DNA from: Negadavirga shengliensis
GTDB lineage: Bacteria; Bacteroidota; Bacteroidia; Cytophagales; Cyclobacteriaceae
NCBI RefSeq assembly: GCF_042652345.1
Contig: NZ_JBHSJJ010000002.1
Span: 496,001-560,000 of the forward strand
DNA length: 64,000 nucleotides
Direction of reading: 5' to 3'
Shown: one piece after another, positions 37,878-46,095 of the stretch
Layout of the letters: every line of letters starts with the position of its first letter
Position numbering within the stretch: the stretch's first letter is position 1
Translations under genes and position numbers: made by a program
The notes under the pieces: generated by a model
What the model was told of the DNA's origin: nothing
Databases searched by the model: none
What the model saw: only the letters and a program-made list of their open reading frames with translations

Positions 37878-38576
37878 TTAATTAAAGGGTTGTTTGGAGG
37901 ATATACAGGATACCTCAATCCGGTTCAGAAGTTGCCTGGCATTGCCTATACCTTCCAGATCAGAAATAATGGCAGTGGAAAGATACATCTGTTCCGTCCT
38001 TCCGATAAGCTTCGGGTGAGAAACAACACCCTGTTCCGCGGTGATTTCTCCCCTGTATACAATCGAAGGTTGCCCGTTGCCATCCGGATCCGGTGTACCA
38101 TCTTCCCGATAGGCGGGAAAAGCAGGGTTATAATCGCCTGCCACATTCACTTCCACATAATATAACCACTTGGAGCCCAAAGGAACTGAGACTTCTTTAT
38201 TGATATGAACAGTTTTTTGAGTGGCGCCGGTGAGGGACATTTCCAACGGATTACCAGGAGTGGGGAGACCATTGTTGCCCGTTTCCTTTCTGTAAGCCCC
38301 TATCCAGGCAGGCAGCGCTACGGGAACCTCTGATTTGCCCTCAAAATCACCATTACCTGTCCTGTAGGTCACATAAACGGTTTTCACCTTCCCCGACATG
38401 GGTTCCTCCAACCAGATCCCCAGTTGTGGAGGTTCACCGTAAATACTCTGATTATAAATTTCCTTGTTTTGCTCAATGGAAAACACCAGACTTACCATTT
38501 CCGGCCCGTTAGAAACCCAAGAAGTCCCTCCGATCGAGAAAAACCAGGTCAATACAACTGTCTTCATCCCCCTCAT
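37878..38576 (-). CDS. Small secreted protein of unknown family
   Basis: The family is not recognised. An ATGA overlap with the stop of the GH109-like gene supports a start at 38576, giving 232 residues beginning MRGMKTVVLTWF. The longer frame to 38612 has no signal peptide at its start and a larger overlap. After the hydrophobic N-terminus the protein is beta-rich: LGIWLEEPMSGKVKTVYVTY, then VALPAWIGAYRKETG and WLYYVEVNVAGDYNPAF. The PAW and Y-V-E-V pattern is slightly like DUF2271-type domains. An Asp-rich TPDPDGNGQ loop could bind calcium. Tight coupling to the GH109-like enzyme and MFS gene suggests a periplasmic accessory protein. Confidence 0.6.
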   Translation of the reverse strand: MRGMKTVVLTWFFSIGGTSWVSNGPEMVSLVFSIEQNKEIYNQSIYGEPPQLGIWLEEPMSGKVKTVYVTYRTGNGDFEGKSEVPVALPAWIGAYRKETGNNGLPTPGNPLEMSLTGATQKTVHINKEVSVPLGSKWLYYVEVNVAGDYNPAFPAYREDGTPDPDGNGQPSIVYRGEITAEQGVVSHPKLIGRTEQMYLSTAIISDLEGIGNARQLLNRIEVSCISSKQPFN

Positions 38577-39889
38577 ATGGTCTTGATGGGATGGGGTATA
38601 CGGCTTTTCCATTTACCTCTGGTAAAATCAGGGAAATCTACCGCCTGGCTTTTATGATTCACCGAGGATTCGGTCAGCGCCGTGATCACGCTCCAGGTGG
38701 CGGCGTCATATACATCTATGGGCACTTCCGTGCGGTTTCGCACGGCTTGGACAAAGTCCAGCATGCAGAAATAATCACTGCCCCCATGCCCGTGACTTTT
38801 TGCCAACTCGCCCTCTTTTTTCCAGTTGGGATGATCATACTCCTGAACATAGGCACTGGTTTCCTCCCATTGGTGCGGACGGCTCCGGTCTTCAAGATGG
38901 ATTTTATTCAAAGTCCCGGAATATATCCCTTTGGTCCCTTGGATCCTCCAGATAAAATCCACTGGCCGTGGGGTTTGGCAGTCATAATACAAGGTAACGG
39001 TGATACCTTTGTTGGTTTTGATCAGGGTGGTATTGACGTCACCCAGCTGAAAATCCAACCGGGCGTTGGGGTGGTCCGGCCCGGAAATTCTTTTTGCATA
39101 GTGGTTCATTCCTACCTGCCTGCTGCTCATCGAAACCAGATATTCAAACCGGTCCCCACGGTTAATATCCAACCATTGAGCGGCAGGACCTATGGCGTGG
39201 GTCGGATACCGGTTGCCGTTATGGGCGAGCTTATCTTCAGCCCGCCAGAGCAATTCCCCTTTGGCGTTGATAGACACGTAGCGGGTATCATGCTGGTACC
39301 CCACCTCACAGTGCGACAGGTCTCCGAAAACATCCTGATGCGCCATGTTCAGTATCATCTGAACATTCTGCATGTAACAGTAATTTTCCATAAGCATGCA
39401 GGGCATCCCTGTTTTTTCGGAGGTCTCCACCAGTTCCCATGCCTCATCTATCCCGCTACAGGCAGGCATCTCCGTCCCTCCGTACTTGCCGGCTTTCATC
39501 GCAGCAAGCATCACGGGTGCATGCAGGTGCCATGGCGTGGCTGTATAGACAGCATCGAGATTGGATTGTTCCACCAAGCGTTTATAGTCCTCCGGGCCCC
39601 GGCTATACCCCTGTGGCCGGGGCTGGCCGGCTGCTTCTACAAAGTCCTGTGCCCGGCTTACCCGGTCTTCCAAAATGTCGCAGATGGCCGCCACTTCTAC
39701 TCCCTCCAGGCTGAGTGCAATCTTGAGCATGCTAATCCCCCTGGCGCCAACACCCACAAATCCCAACCTTACTGTTCGACCCGAACCGCTTGAAAATGCC
39801 AACCCTCTGTTTGCCAGCAAAGCGCCGGTGCCCAACCCTATGGTTTTTATAAATTGTCTTCTTTTATTGATCAAGCCTTCTTTATTCAT
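38573..39889 (-). CDS. GH109-type NAD-dependent glycosidase (Gfo/Idh/MocA fold), Tat-like signal
   Basis: This 438-residue protein has a KRRQFIKTIG twin-arginine-like signal and the Rossmann motif GFVGVGARG at 43-51. It matches GH109 closely: AICDI, the DAVYTATPWHLHAPV block, CMLMEN, and YPTHAIGPAAQWLDINRG with the conserved His. GH109 enzymes such as the Elizabethkingia enzyme cleave alpha-N-acetylgalactosaminides using tightly bound NAD. The EKP position reads EMP. A C-terminal HGHGGSD motif is shared with the other Gfo proteins here. The gene has a 194-bp upstream gap and then leads a tightly spaced group of four genes. Exact sugar specificity is not certain. Confidence 0.85.
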   Translation of the reverse strand: MNKEGLINKRRQFIKTIGLGTGALLANRGLAFSSGSGRTVRLGFVGVGARGISMLKIALSLEGVEVAAICDILEDRVSRAQDFVEAAGQPRPQGYSRGPEDYKRLVEQSNLDAVYTATPWHLHAPVMLAAMKAGKYGGTEMPACSGIDEAWELVETSEKTGMPCMLMENYCYMQNVQMILNMAHQDVFGDLSHCEVGYQHDTRYVSINAKGELLWRAEDKLAHNGNRYPTHAIGPAAQWLDINRGDRFEYLVSMSSRQVGMNHYAKRISGPDHPNARLDFQLGDVNTTLIKTNKGITVTLYYDCQTPRPVDFIWRIQGTKGIYSGTLNKIHLEDRSRPHQWEETSAYVQEYDHPNWKKEGELAKSHGHGGSDYFCMLDFVQAVRNRTEVPIDVYDAATWSVITALTESSVNHKSQAVDFPDFTRGKWKSRIPHPIKTI

Positions 39890-40083
39890 AATAATGTCTA
39901 TTATACATTTTCACCAGAGCCGCAATGTTGATTAAACCCGGTCACCTGTTCTCCGACGTATTCCCTGCCGCCCCTGTCCCCCAAAGGGCTAATCCTGCGT
40001 ACTTTTCCACCGTTTGATCCCTTCCAGTGTTCTACCGGGAAAGGGAGTGAGAGAAGTCGAGTGCCAATTAACGGATGACTGGA

Positions 40084-41340
40084 TTAGTATTGGGGGATTT
40101 TCAACCATTCGCCTCCCTTCATCGCAGACTGGTGGGCGATGATGCCGGGAACTGTCATGTTCAAGGCTGCAACGATATCCACCAGAGGTTTTCTGTCCTC
40201 AATAATGGACCTGATAAACTCTTCAGTGAGCCTGCCGTGCGAACCCCCATGTCCACCGGGAGGTACGCCGGGGGGCAGAGGCGGACGCTTCAGATCCGGC
40301 AGATTTTCCGCCTTTCCGTGGTATTTGTCATCATAGGAGCCTTTGGTACCTCTAAGCCTGCCTGTCTCAGAACCGGGACCCGGAGTATCACTGCTTCGGC
40401 TTTGCCTGGAAATGCCTCCCTCAGAAGTTTTCATGAAAGCGATTTCGGTACCGAAAGGGTTGTTGTAGACATTATTGCCTTTCTGGTACCTCTCCATATA
40501 ACTGGGCATTCCAAGGCAGGAGACTTCGGTAAAAGTATTTCCCGTAACCCCTACATAATATGCCGTATTGTGGGTGGGGTACCATTGGGGAGGCATCCCG
40601 TGCCGCCAATTGTTATAGGAGTCGATACCTTTTTCCGAATAGTGCCAGTACTCTCCTTCCGAATAAACAATATCACCAAAACCTCCGCTGTTGTAAATCT
40701 GCCGCATGGCAAATAGATTCTCCCGAAAACACGAGGTTTCAAACATCATGTATTTCAGGCCTTTATTGTTGTTGACTACCTCAAGTAATTCCTCGCCTTC
40801 TTCTATGGATCCGAATGCAGCCGGAACGGCTACCGCCACATGTTTTCCATGGTTAAGCACTTCTATACAATGCCTGGCATGGCTGGGAGCATCCGTTGCC
40901 ACAAAAATCGCTTCGATGGTATCATCCTTCACCATTTCTTCAAGTGAGGCGTACATTTTGTCACATCCAACCGCTGCTGCCAATGCCTTGCATCGGTCTG
41001 CAATAAGATCGCTCACAGCCACAACTTCCACATTGGGGTGGTTCTGAAAACCAAAATCCGCGGAAAACCGGCTCACCCCATACCCTACCAGGCCTACCCG
41101 GACCTTTCTGTCAGAGAAAGGCTCCCAGCCTGCTGATGGATCTTCCTCTTTCGAACGTTCAAAGCCTTCGATATCCGGGGGTACCAGCTCATTTTTATTG
41201 TCTCTGGAGCTACAGGCAAACTGCGGCATTCCCAAGGCCATGGCGCTTAAGCCCATTGACCCCAAAAATGATCTTCTTGATAAGCCTCCGTCTTTTTCAG
41301 GACCTGGACAGTACCCTGATTTATTACTTTTAAATTCCAT
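40084..41340 (-). CDS. Gfo/Idh/MocA-family protein with Tat-like signal (paralog A)
   Basis: This 418-residue protein has an SRRSFLGSMG signal, followed by an acidic linker. The Rossmann motif is RVGLVGYGVSRFS, with AVSDL. The EKP position reads AVP, MMFETSCFR follows, and the histidine is in WYPTHNTAYY. GGHGGSHG lies near the C-terminus. By eye it is the closest relative of the protein encoded at 43028-44272, with long shared blocks, so the two arose by duplication. They flank the N,N-dimethylformamidase-like gene. It is probably a periplasmic NAD-binding enzyme. Dehydrogenase versus glycosidase/lyase activity is open. Confidence 0.85.
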   Translation of the reverse strand: MEFKSNKSGYCPGPEKDGGLSRRSFLGSMGLSAMALGMPQFACSSRDNKNELVPPDIEGFERSKEEDPSAGWEPFSDRKVRVGLVGYGVSRFSADFGFQNHPNVEVVAVSDLIADRCKALAAAVGCDKMYASLEEMVKDDTIEAIFVATDAPSHARHCIEVLNHGKHVAVAVPAAFGSIEEGEELLEVVNNNKGLKYMMFETSCFRENLFAMRQIYNSGGFGDIVYSEGEYWHYSEKGIDSYNNWRHGMPPQWYPTHNTAYYVGVTGNTFTEVSCLGMPSYMERYQKGNNVYNNPFGTEIAFMKTSEGGISRQSRSSDTPGPGSETGRLRGTKGSYDDKYHGKAENLPDLKRPPLPPGVPPGGHGGSHGRLTEEFIRSIIEDRKPLVDIVAALNMTVPGIIAHQSAMKGGEWLKIPQY

Positions 41341-41398
41341 ATGTTTTTAAGATTAATTTTAACTTGTTGTGTTCGGAAAATTCTATTTTGAAAGCTGT

Positions 41399-42961
41399 CT
41401 ACCAATTTCTCGGTGAATCCTCGATCATCCTGTTCAGCACATTGGCAGTAATTTGCTGTACTTCCGGCATTACGCCAAAAGTCCTGCCTCCGGGGTCATG
41501 GGCTGCGGGGTATTCTCCGGGCCTGAGAAACTCCTCCTGGCCGGATTCACCGGCGGGAATATGGCCCGGCGGATTGGATAGTCCTTCCGACCACCATATC
41601 GTCCCTGCATTGAAAACCCAATTCCCCTTGGGCCCCGGATAAACCACTGCTGCATGCAATTCCTTGGAAGGGGCGGAAAGCGGGCCTCCTGCCACTATTT
41701 CCAGCCCAGGCATCTTGCCTACGGGCATACCGTGGTATTCCCAGCCAATAATGCCGGGAATTTTATCACCTTCTTTAAGGCCCGTACCCTCGAATATCCA
41801 GTGGTCAGGCTTTTTAATTTGCCAGTCACCGAAGCCCACACCGTAGGAAGTATTGCCCATTAAGGTTTCTTCATTGTCAAAATTGGTTTTTTGGGTCCTT
41901 GAGAACACGCGGCCGGGCACCCCCTCGGCACTGTCGAACAATTGCACTTTACCGCCGACAGAATTCCCACAGAAAAAAGCAATGCTCAACCCGTTGTCAC
42001 GGGCCTTTATTACCTGGTCAAACATCTCCTGAGTCCAATATTCATCATGCCCCACAGAAATCAGCGCCTTGGTGTGGTCCAATATCTCCGGCTCAAAGTG
42101 AACATCAAGGTTTGAGCAATACGTCACATCGTAGCCTTCTTTTTCTAGCCAGAAGGTCATCGGGTGCTCCCACAGCAGGTATTCACCGGAACCGGCGGAA
42201 AGAGGCGCATCAAACAACTGGGGATATTTGGCATAGGGCCGGTCAAAACTCACCCTCACATTGGGGCCGACATACCAAACAGCCGTACTCCCGTCATCAT
42301 AAAGGGAATCCCGAAAAGGCCATTTGTTGTATGACTGCCATGTAAGGTCACTTACCTGACAGAGCAAATCGGATGGACGCCGTTCCTTCACCACAAAAAT
42401 CACGTAACTCTGTTTACCAAAGGGCTCCTCCCTGGAAAGCTTGCCTAGATATACGCCGCTGGGCCAATCCGGAGGTATGGTAAAGGTAGTGGCCGTTTCC
42501 CATTTGCATTCCCTTAATCTTTCTACGGTCATTAAAGGTACTTCCTGGGTTTTGCCGGCAAACGAGCCTAACCTCACCATATGGCGGCCGCCTTTTGCCC
42601 CATAGTAGCCCATTCTATAAATGTCAATGAAAAAATTTCCCACAGGATTCATACTGACTTTAAAATCGAGAGCCTCCCCGGGATATACGCTGGTTTTGTT
42701 GACATATCCCTCCATACTTACGGACCGTAAATAGCGGACCATGGGATAAGACGCCATGGTCACCGGCGTATCAAAACCGGTATATTGTAGTTGCCATTCG
42801 TAGGTGCCCGGTTTGCTGTTTTCCTCTTCTATCCTACCCAATGGCTTCCTGAGTTTGGTGTCTGCCATTCCGGAAAATGGGAAAATGGTCCCACCCAATC
42901 CAGCCGCTGCCGCACCTTTGAGCATTTTTCTTCGGGTTATTTGTAAGCCCTTTTTATTCAT
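41399..42961 (-). CDS. N,N-dimethylformamidase beta-subunit-like protein, Tat-like signal
   Basis: This 520-residue protein has a TRRKMLKGAA twin-arginine-like N-terminus. It resembles the large-subunit C-terminal domain of N,N-dimethylformamidase (DMFA2-type): the LWEHPMTFWLEKEGYDVTY block, LDVHFEP, the SVGHDEYWTQEM motif with metal-site-type His/Glu/Tyr residues, and LSIAFFCGNSVGGKVQLF. An N-terminal beta domain (about 70-190) carries GDFFID-like strands and YRMGYYG. Characterised relatives hydrolyse small amides with mononuclear iron. Exported Bacteroidota members are uncharacterised. It lies between the two Gfo paralogs, in the SusCD transcript direction, so an amide bond in the imported substrate is the likely target. 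Confidence 0.75.
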   Translation of the reverse strand: MNKKGLQITRRKMLKGAAAAGLGGTIFPFSGMADTKLRKPLGRIEEENSKPGTYEWQLQYTGFDTPVTMASYPMVRYLRSVSMEGYVNKTSVYPGEALDFKVSMNPVGNFFIDIYRMGYYGAKGGRHMVRLGSFAGKTQEVPLMTVERLRECKWETATTFTIPPDWPSGVYLGKLSREEPFGKQSYVIFVVKERRPSDLLCQVSDLTWQSYNKWPFRDSLYDDGSTAVWYVGPNVRVSFDRPYAKYPQLFDAPLSAGSGEYLLWEHPMTFWLEKEGYDVTYCSNLDVHFEPEILDHTKALISVGHDEYWTQEMFDQVIKARDNGLSIAFFCGNSVGGKVQLFDSAEGVPGRVFSRTQKTNFDNEETLMGNTSYGVGFGDWQIKKPDHWIFEGTGLKEGDKIPGIIGWEYHGMPVGKMPGLEIVAGGPLSAPSKELHAAVVYPGPKGNWVFNAGTIWWSEGLSNPPGHIPAGESGQEEFLRPGEYPAAHDPGGRTFGVMPEVQQITANVLNRMIEDSPRNW

Positions 42962-43027
42962 AGGAGAAATAATTTTTCGTTATATTATACATATAAAACA
43001 TTTAATTTTAAAAATTTACCCCGCATC

Positions 43028-44272
43028 TCATAACTTATATTGAGGAATTTTCAAGAGTTCCCCATCTTTCATGGCAGATTCATGTGCTACGATGCCCGGA
43101 ATGGTCATGTTCATCGCTGCTATGATGTCCACTACCGGCTCCCTGTCTTCTATAATCGACAAGATAAATTCGTGCATCAAATGTCCATGAGAGCCCCCAT
43201 GTCCTCCCCCCTCTACTCCGGCGGGGAGAGCCGGCCTTTCAATTTCCGGAAGATTTTGAAGCTGACCTTCATACTTTCCGTGATAAGATCCCAAAGTACC
43301 CCGGACTCTGCCTATTTCACTGGGAGTGCCCGGAGTTCCGGAGCTTCTTGCCTGTCTGGAAACCCCGCCTTCACTGGTCCTAAATAGGGCTATTTCAGTA
43401 TGAAAAGGATTGTTGTATTTATTTTTATAGTACCTATCCTCTTTTTCTCTCCTTACACCATAACAGCTTACTTCTGTAAAAGCCCCATCCGTGACCCCTA
43501 TATGATATGCGGTATTATGGGTAGGATACCACTGTGGCGGGCCTCCTTGCCGCCACCCTTTATAGGAATCGATCCCGGTGTAATTGTCCACATTAAGGGG
43601 TCTCCCATGATAATATTCCCCTTCGGAGTAAACAATGTCGCCGAAACCGCCGGCTTGATAAATTTTCCTCATGGCAAATAAATCTGCCCTAAAACAGGAA
43701 GTTTCAAACATCATGAATTTCAGGCCCCGGTTGTTTTTCACCATTTCCAAAAGCTGTTCACCTTCTTCAATCGAACCGTAGGTTACCGGAACAGCCACCG
43801 CGACATGCTTGCCGTGTTTCAGGACTTCCATGCAATGACGGGGATGACTTGGCGCATCGGTAGCCACAAATACCGCTTCTATACGGTCGTCCTTGACCAG
43901 TTCTTCCAGGGAGGGGTAGGTTTTGCTACAGCCTACTCTTTCTGCCAACGCCTGGCACCGGTCTGGAAACAAATCACTTACCGCTTCAATTTTCACATTG
44001 GGATGATCCTGAAAACCAAATGCCGCACTGAATTTTGAGGCACCATAACCCACCAGCCCTACCCGTATTTTCCTTTCGGAAAACGGTTCCCAGGGTTTGG
44101 TGATTTCCATCGGAACGTCCAATCCAGAAGACTGGTGACCGAACGTTGAAAGCTGAGGTAAAACCGCTAATCCTGCCAACGAAGAACCTGTCTTCGTGAT
44201 GAAATTCCTGCGACCTATGTTGTTTGATATTTCTATTCTTTTCATTGGATAGTCATTTTGCATTTTAACCAT
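43028..44272 (-). CDS. Gfo/Idh/MocA-family protein with Tat-like signal (paralog B)
   Basis: This 414-residue protein has a GRRNFITKTG signal. Key features are RVGLVGYGASKFS, AVSDL, AVP in place of EKP, MMFETSCFR, the WYPTHNTAYH histidine, and GGHGGSHG near the C-terminus. It is a close paralog of the 40084-41340 protein and differs mainly in the N-terminal linker and a few loops. It lies 30 bp after SusD and is the first enzyme gene of the cluster. If both paralogs are exported they may form a hetero-oligomer or act on two positions of the same sugar. That is inference. Confidence 0.85.
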   Translation of the reverse strand: MVKMQNDYPMKRIEISNNIGRRNFITKTGSSLAGLAVLPQLSTFGHQSSGLDVPMEITKPWEPFSERKIRVGLVGYGASKFSAAFGFQDHPNVKIEAVSDLFPDRCQALAERVGCSKTYPSLEELVKDDRIEAVFVATDAPSHPRHCMEVLKHGKHVAVAVPVTYGSIEEGEQLLEMVKNNRGLKFMMFETSCFRADLFAMRKIYQAGGFGDIVYSEGEYYHGRPLNVDNYTGIDSYKGWRQGGPPQWYPTHNTAYHIGVTDGAFTEVSCYGVRREKEDRYYKNKYNNPFHTEIALFRTSEGGVSRQARSSGTPGTPSEIGRVRGTLGSYHGKYEGQLQNLPEIERPALPAGVEGGGHGGSHGHLMHEFILSIIEDREPVVDIIAAMNMTIPGIVAHESAMKDGELLKIPQYKL

Positions 44273-44302
44273 GGTATCAGTACTCGCAAAAGTCCCGGGT
44301 AA

Positions 44303-46066
44303 CTACCACCCGGGATTCTGTACCAATACCGATTCACCATCGATGACACTGAGGTCAATCTGTCCCAAAGGAATGGGAAAATACTCGTGCTTGCCCTTGA
44401 TAAATTGTCCCGCTAGCCAATTGTTGGAGGCATTCATGATCTCATTGCCTTCACGGTCCATCAGCCAATTCATTTTTTCGGCCATGTCAAAATCCCGGCC
44501 GTCATACCTTACCATGTCGAAAAAACGGTGATGCTCCAGACCCAGCTCCAGTCTCCTTTCAAAATATACCGCTTTTCGGGCATAGGATTGGCCGTTTGCT
44601 TCAAATTGGCCGGTGTATAATCCGACTTTATAATTGGCCGCAGGGGTATCCGTAAAACCGGCCAAGGGATCCGACGGGTCTATGAAAGTTTTCACCCATC
44701 CGTCGGGGTCAGCTGCTCGGGCCCTCACCCGGTTTACATATTCCTCCGCTTTTGCCAAGCTTCCTACCTCTACCTCACATTCTGCTGCCCACAGTAAAAC
44801 ATCGGCAAACCGAATCATATTGTAAGGATTGTTGGAGGCCCCATTGGCTCCACGGTCTATACCCACTCTCGCCTGTTCGACGATGTTCTTTATCACGTTA
44901 TAAGGCCCGGAATTGAACTGGTTACGCACCCAAGCTTTCCCTGGATGGATGCCCCAATCCCGGTAGGGGATCCCCCTTCTCCCCACCGACCAATCCAAAC
45001 GGGAATCGAGAGTGCCCGCATATGGCGTAAACGGCTGGTTGGATTCAATCCCGTTGTCATGTGGAATGGGGGAATTTTGATAGGTGTCGATCAAGGGCAA
45101 GCCGGTTACCGGATCTGTCTGGTGCGCATCTACAAAATCAAATGTCGGCTGGCCCCAGCCAAAACAACAGGTGGCGGGTCCTCCGTAAGTGCCGTTATAT
45201 TGGTCCATCGGGTTCCCGTTTCCACTGACCGTACCGTCATTTACCGACATCTGAACGGTAAAAACAGCTTCGGGGCCATTTTTCGTCCTGGCAATGAAAT
45301 TGTCGTTGTAGTTTTTTAAAAGGTCATATTTCAACCCATTGGAGGTCTGTCCATTGGCAATAATATCATCCAAAAGCACTTTGGCTTCGGAGAACTTATT
45401 CTGGAACATCAATGTTTTCGCCAAAAATGCCTTCGCGGCCCATTTGTTGGCCCTGCCGACCTGGCTTTTGGTTTCTTCGAGATTATCCGCTGCGAAACTG
45501 AAGTCTGCTTCTATTTTTGGGTATATATCTACGGTATTGGTCACAAAATAATTTCTCTCAGCATAGGTAACCGTCTCGTCGATCCAGGGGACATTTCTAT
45601 AAAACATGGCCAGATATAAATAATAAACTCCCCGTAAAAACCTGGCCTCAGCCTCTACCTGCAATAATTTTTCGGGAGTCGAATCTTCGACTTTTGCGAG
45701 CATTTTCAACACATCATTTGATCGGCCCACCGCTGAATACAAATTCCTCCATTTGCTTTCGATATCCACGTCAGCCTCGGTAAACATCATGGCGTTAAAA
45801 ATGCTGGGACCGGTTTCGGTACCCTGCGTAACCTCATCCCCGCCGCGGAGACGTCCAATTCCCCCTAAATAGTTGCCTCCGACAGTCCCTCCGCCATCCA
45901 ACAAGGAATAGGCTCCTATCAACAACAGGTCAACACCCTGTTCATTCGCTAAAGTAGATTCACTCACCGAACCAAAAGGCTCAATTTCCAAATAATCCTC
46001 ACCACAGGCAAATGTCATCAATACGATAAGACAACCTGAAACGATAAATCTATAATTTATTCCCAT
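44303..46066 (-). CDS. SusD/RagB-type lipoprotein
   Basis: This 587-residue surface lipoprotein has its lipobox Cys at 21 (MTFAC). It has the usual SusD helices (ARFLRGVYYLYLAMFYRNVPW, MIRFADVLLWAAE) and the RRLELGLEHHRFFDMVRYDG signature. It is at the long end of the family. The C-terminus reads VQNPGW. It follows SusC by 29 bp and forms its lid. The substrate is inferred to be the nitrogen-containing compound handled by the downstream enzymes. Confidence 0.95.
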   Translation of the reverse strand: MGINYRFIVSGCLIVLMTFACGEDYLEIEPFGSVSESTLANEQGVDLLLIGAYSLLDGGGTVGGNYLGGIGRLRGGDEVTQGTETGPSIFNAMMFTEADVDIESKWRNLYSAVGRSNDVLKMLAKVEDSTPEKLLQVEAEARFLRGVYYLYLAMFYRNVPWIDETVTYAERNYFVTNTVDIYPKIEADFSFAADNLEETKSQVGRANKWAAKAFLAKTLMFQNKFSEAKVLLDDIIANGQTSNGLKYDLLKNYNDNFIARTKNGPEAVFTVQMSVNDGTVSGNGNPMDQYNGTYGGPATCCFGWGQPTFDFVDAHQTDPVTGLPLIDTYQNSPIPHDNGIESNQPFTPYAGTLDSRLDWSVGRRGIPYRDWGIHPGKAWVRNQFNSGPYNVIKNIVEQARVGIDRGANGASNNPYNMIRFADVLLWAAECEVEVGSLAKAEEYVNRVRARAADPDGWVKTFIDPSDPLAGFTDTPAANYKVGLYTGQFEANGQSYARKAVYFERRLELGLEHHRFFDMVRYDGRDFDMAEKMNWLMDREGNEIMNASNNWLAGQFIKGKHEYFPIPLGQIDLSVIDGESVLVQNPGW

Positions 46067-46095
46067 GATTTTAGTTGTTTTGATTTGGAATATTT

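Noticed and set aside
38591..39793. 400-codon open frame on the + strand
   Set aside because: It is antisense to the GH109-like gene, whose minus-strand protein has clear family motifs. The + frame has no domain features and is a codon-bias shadow.
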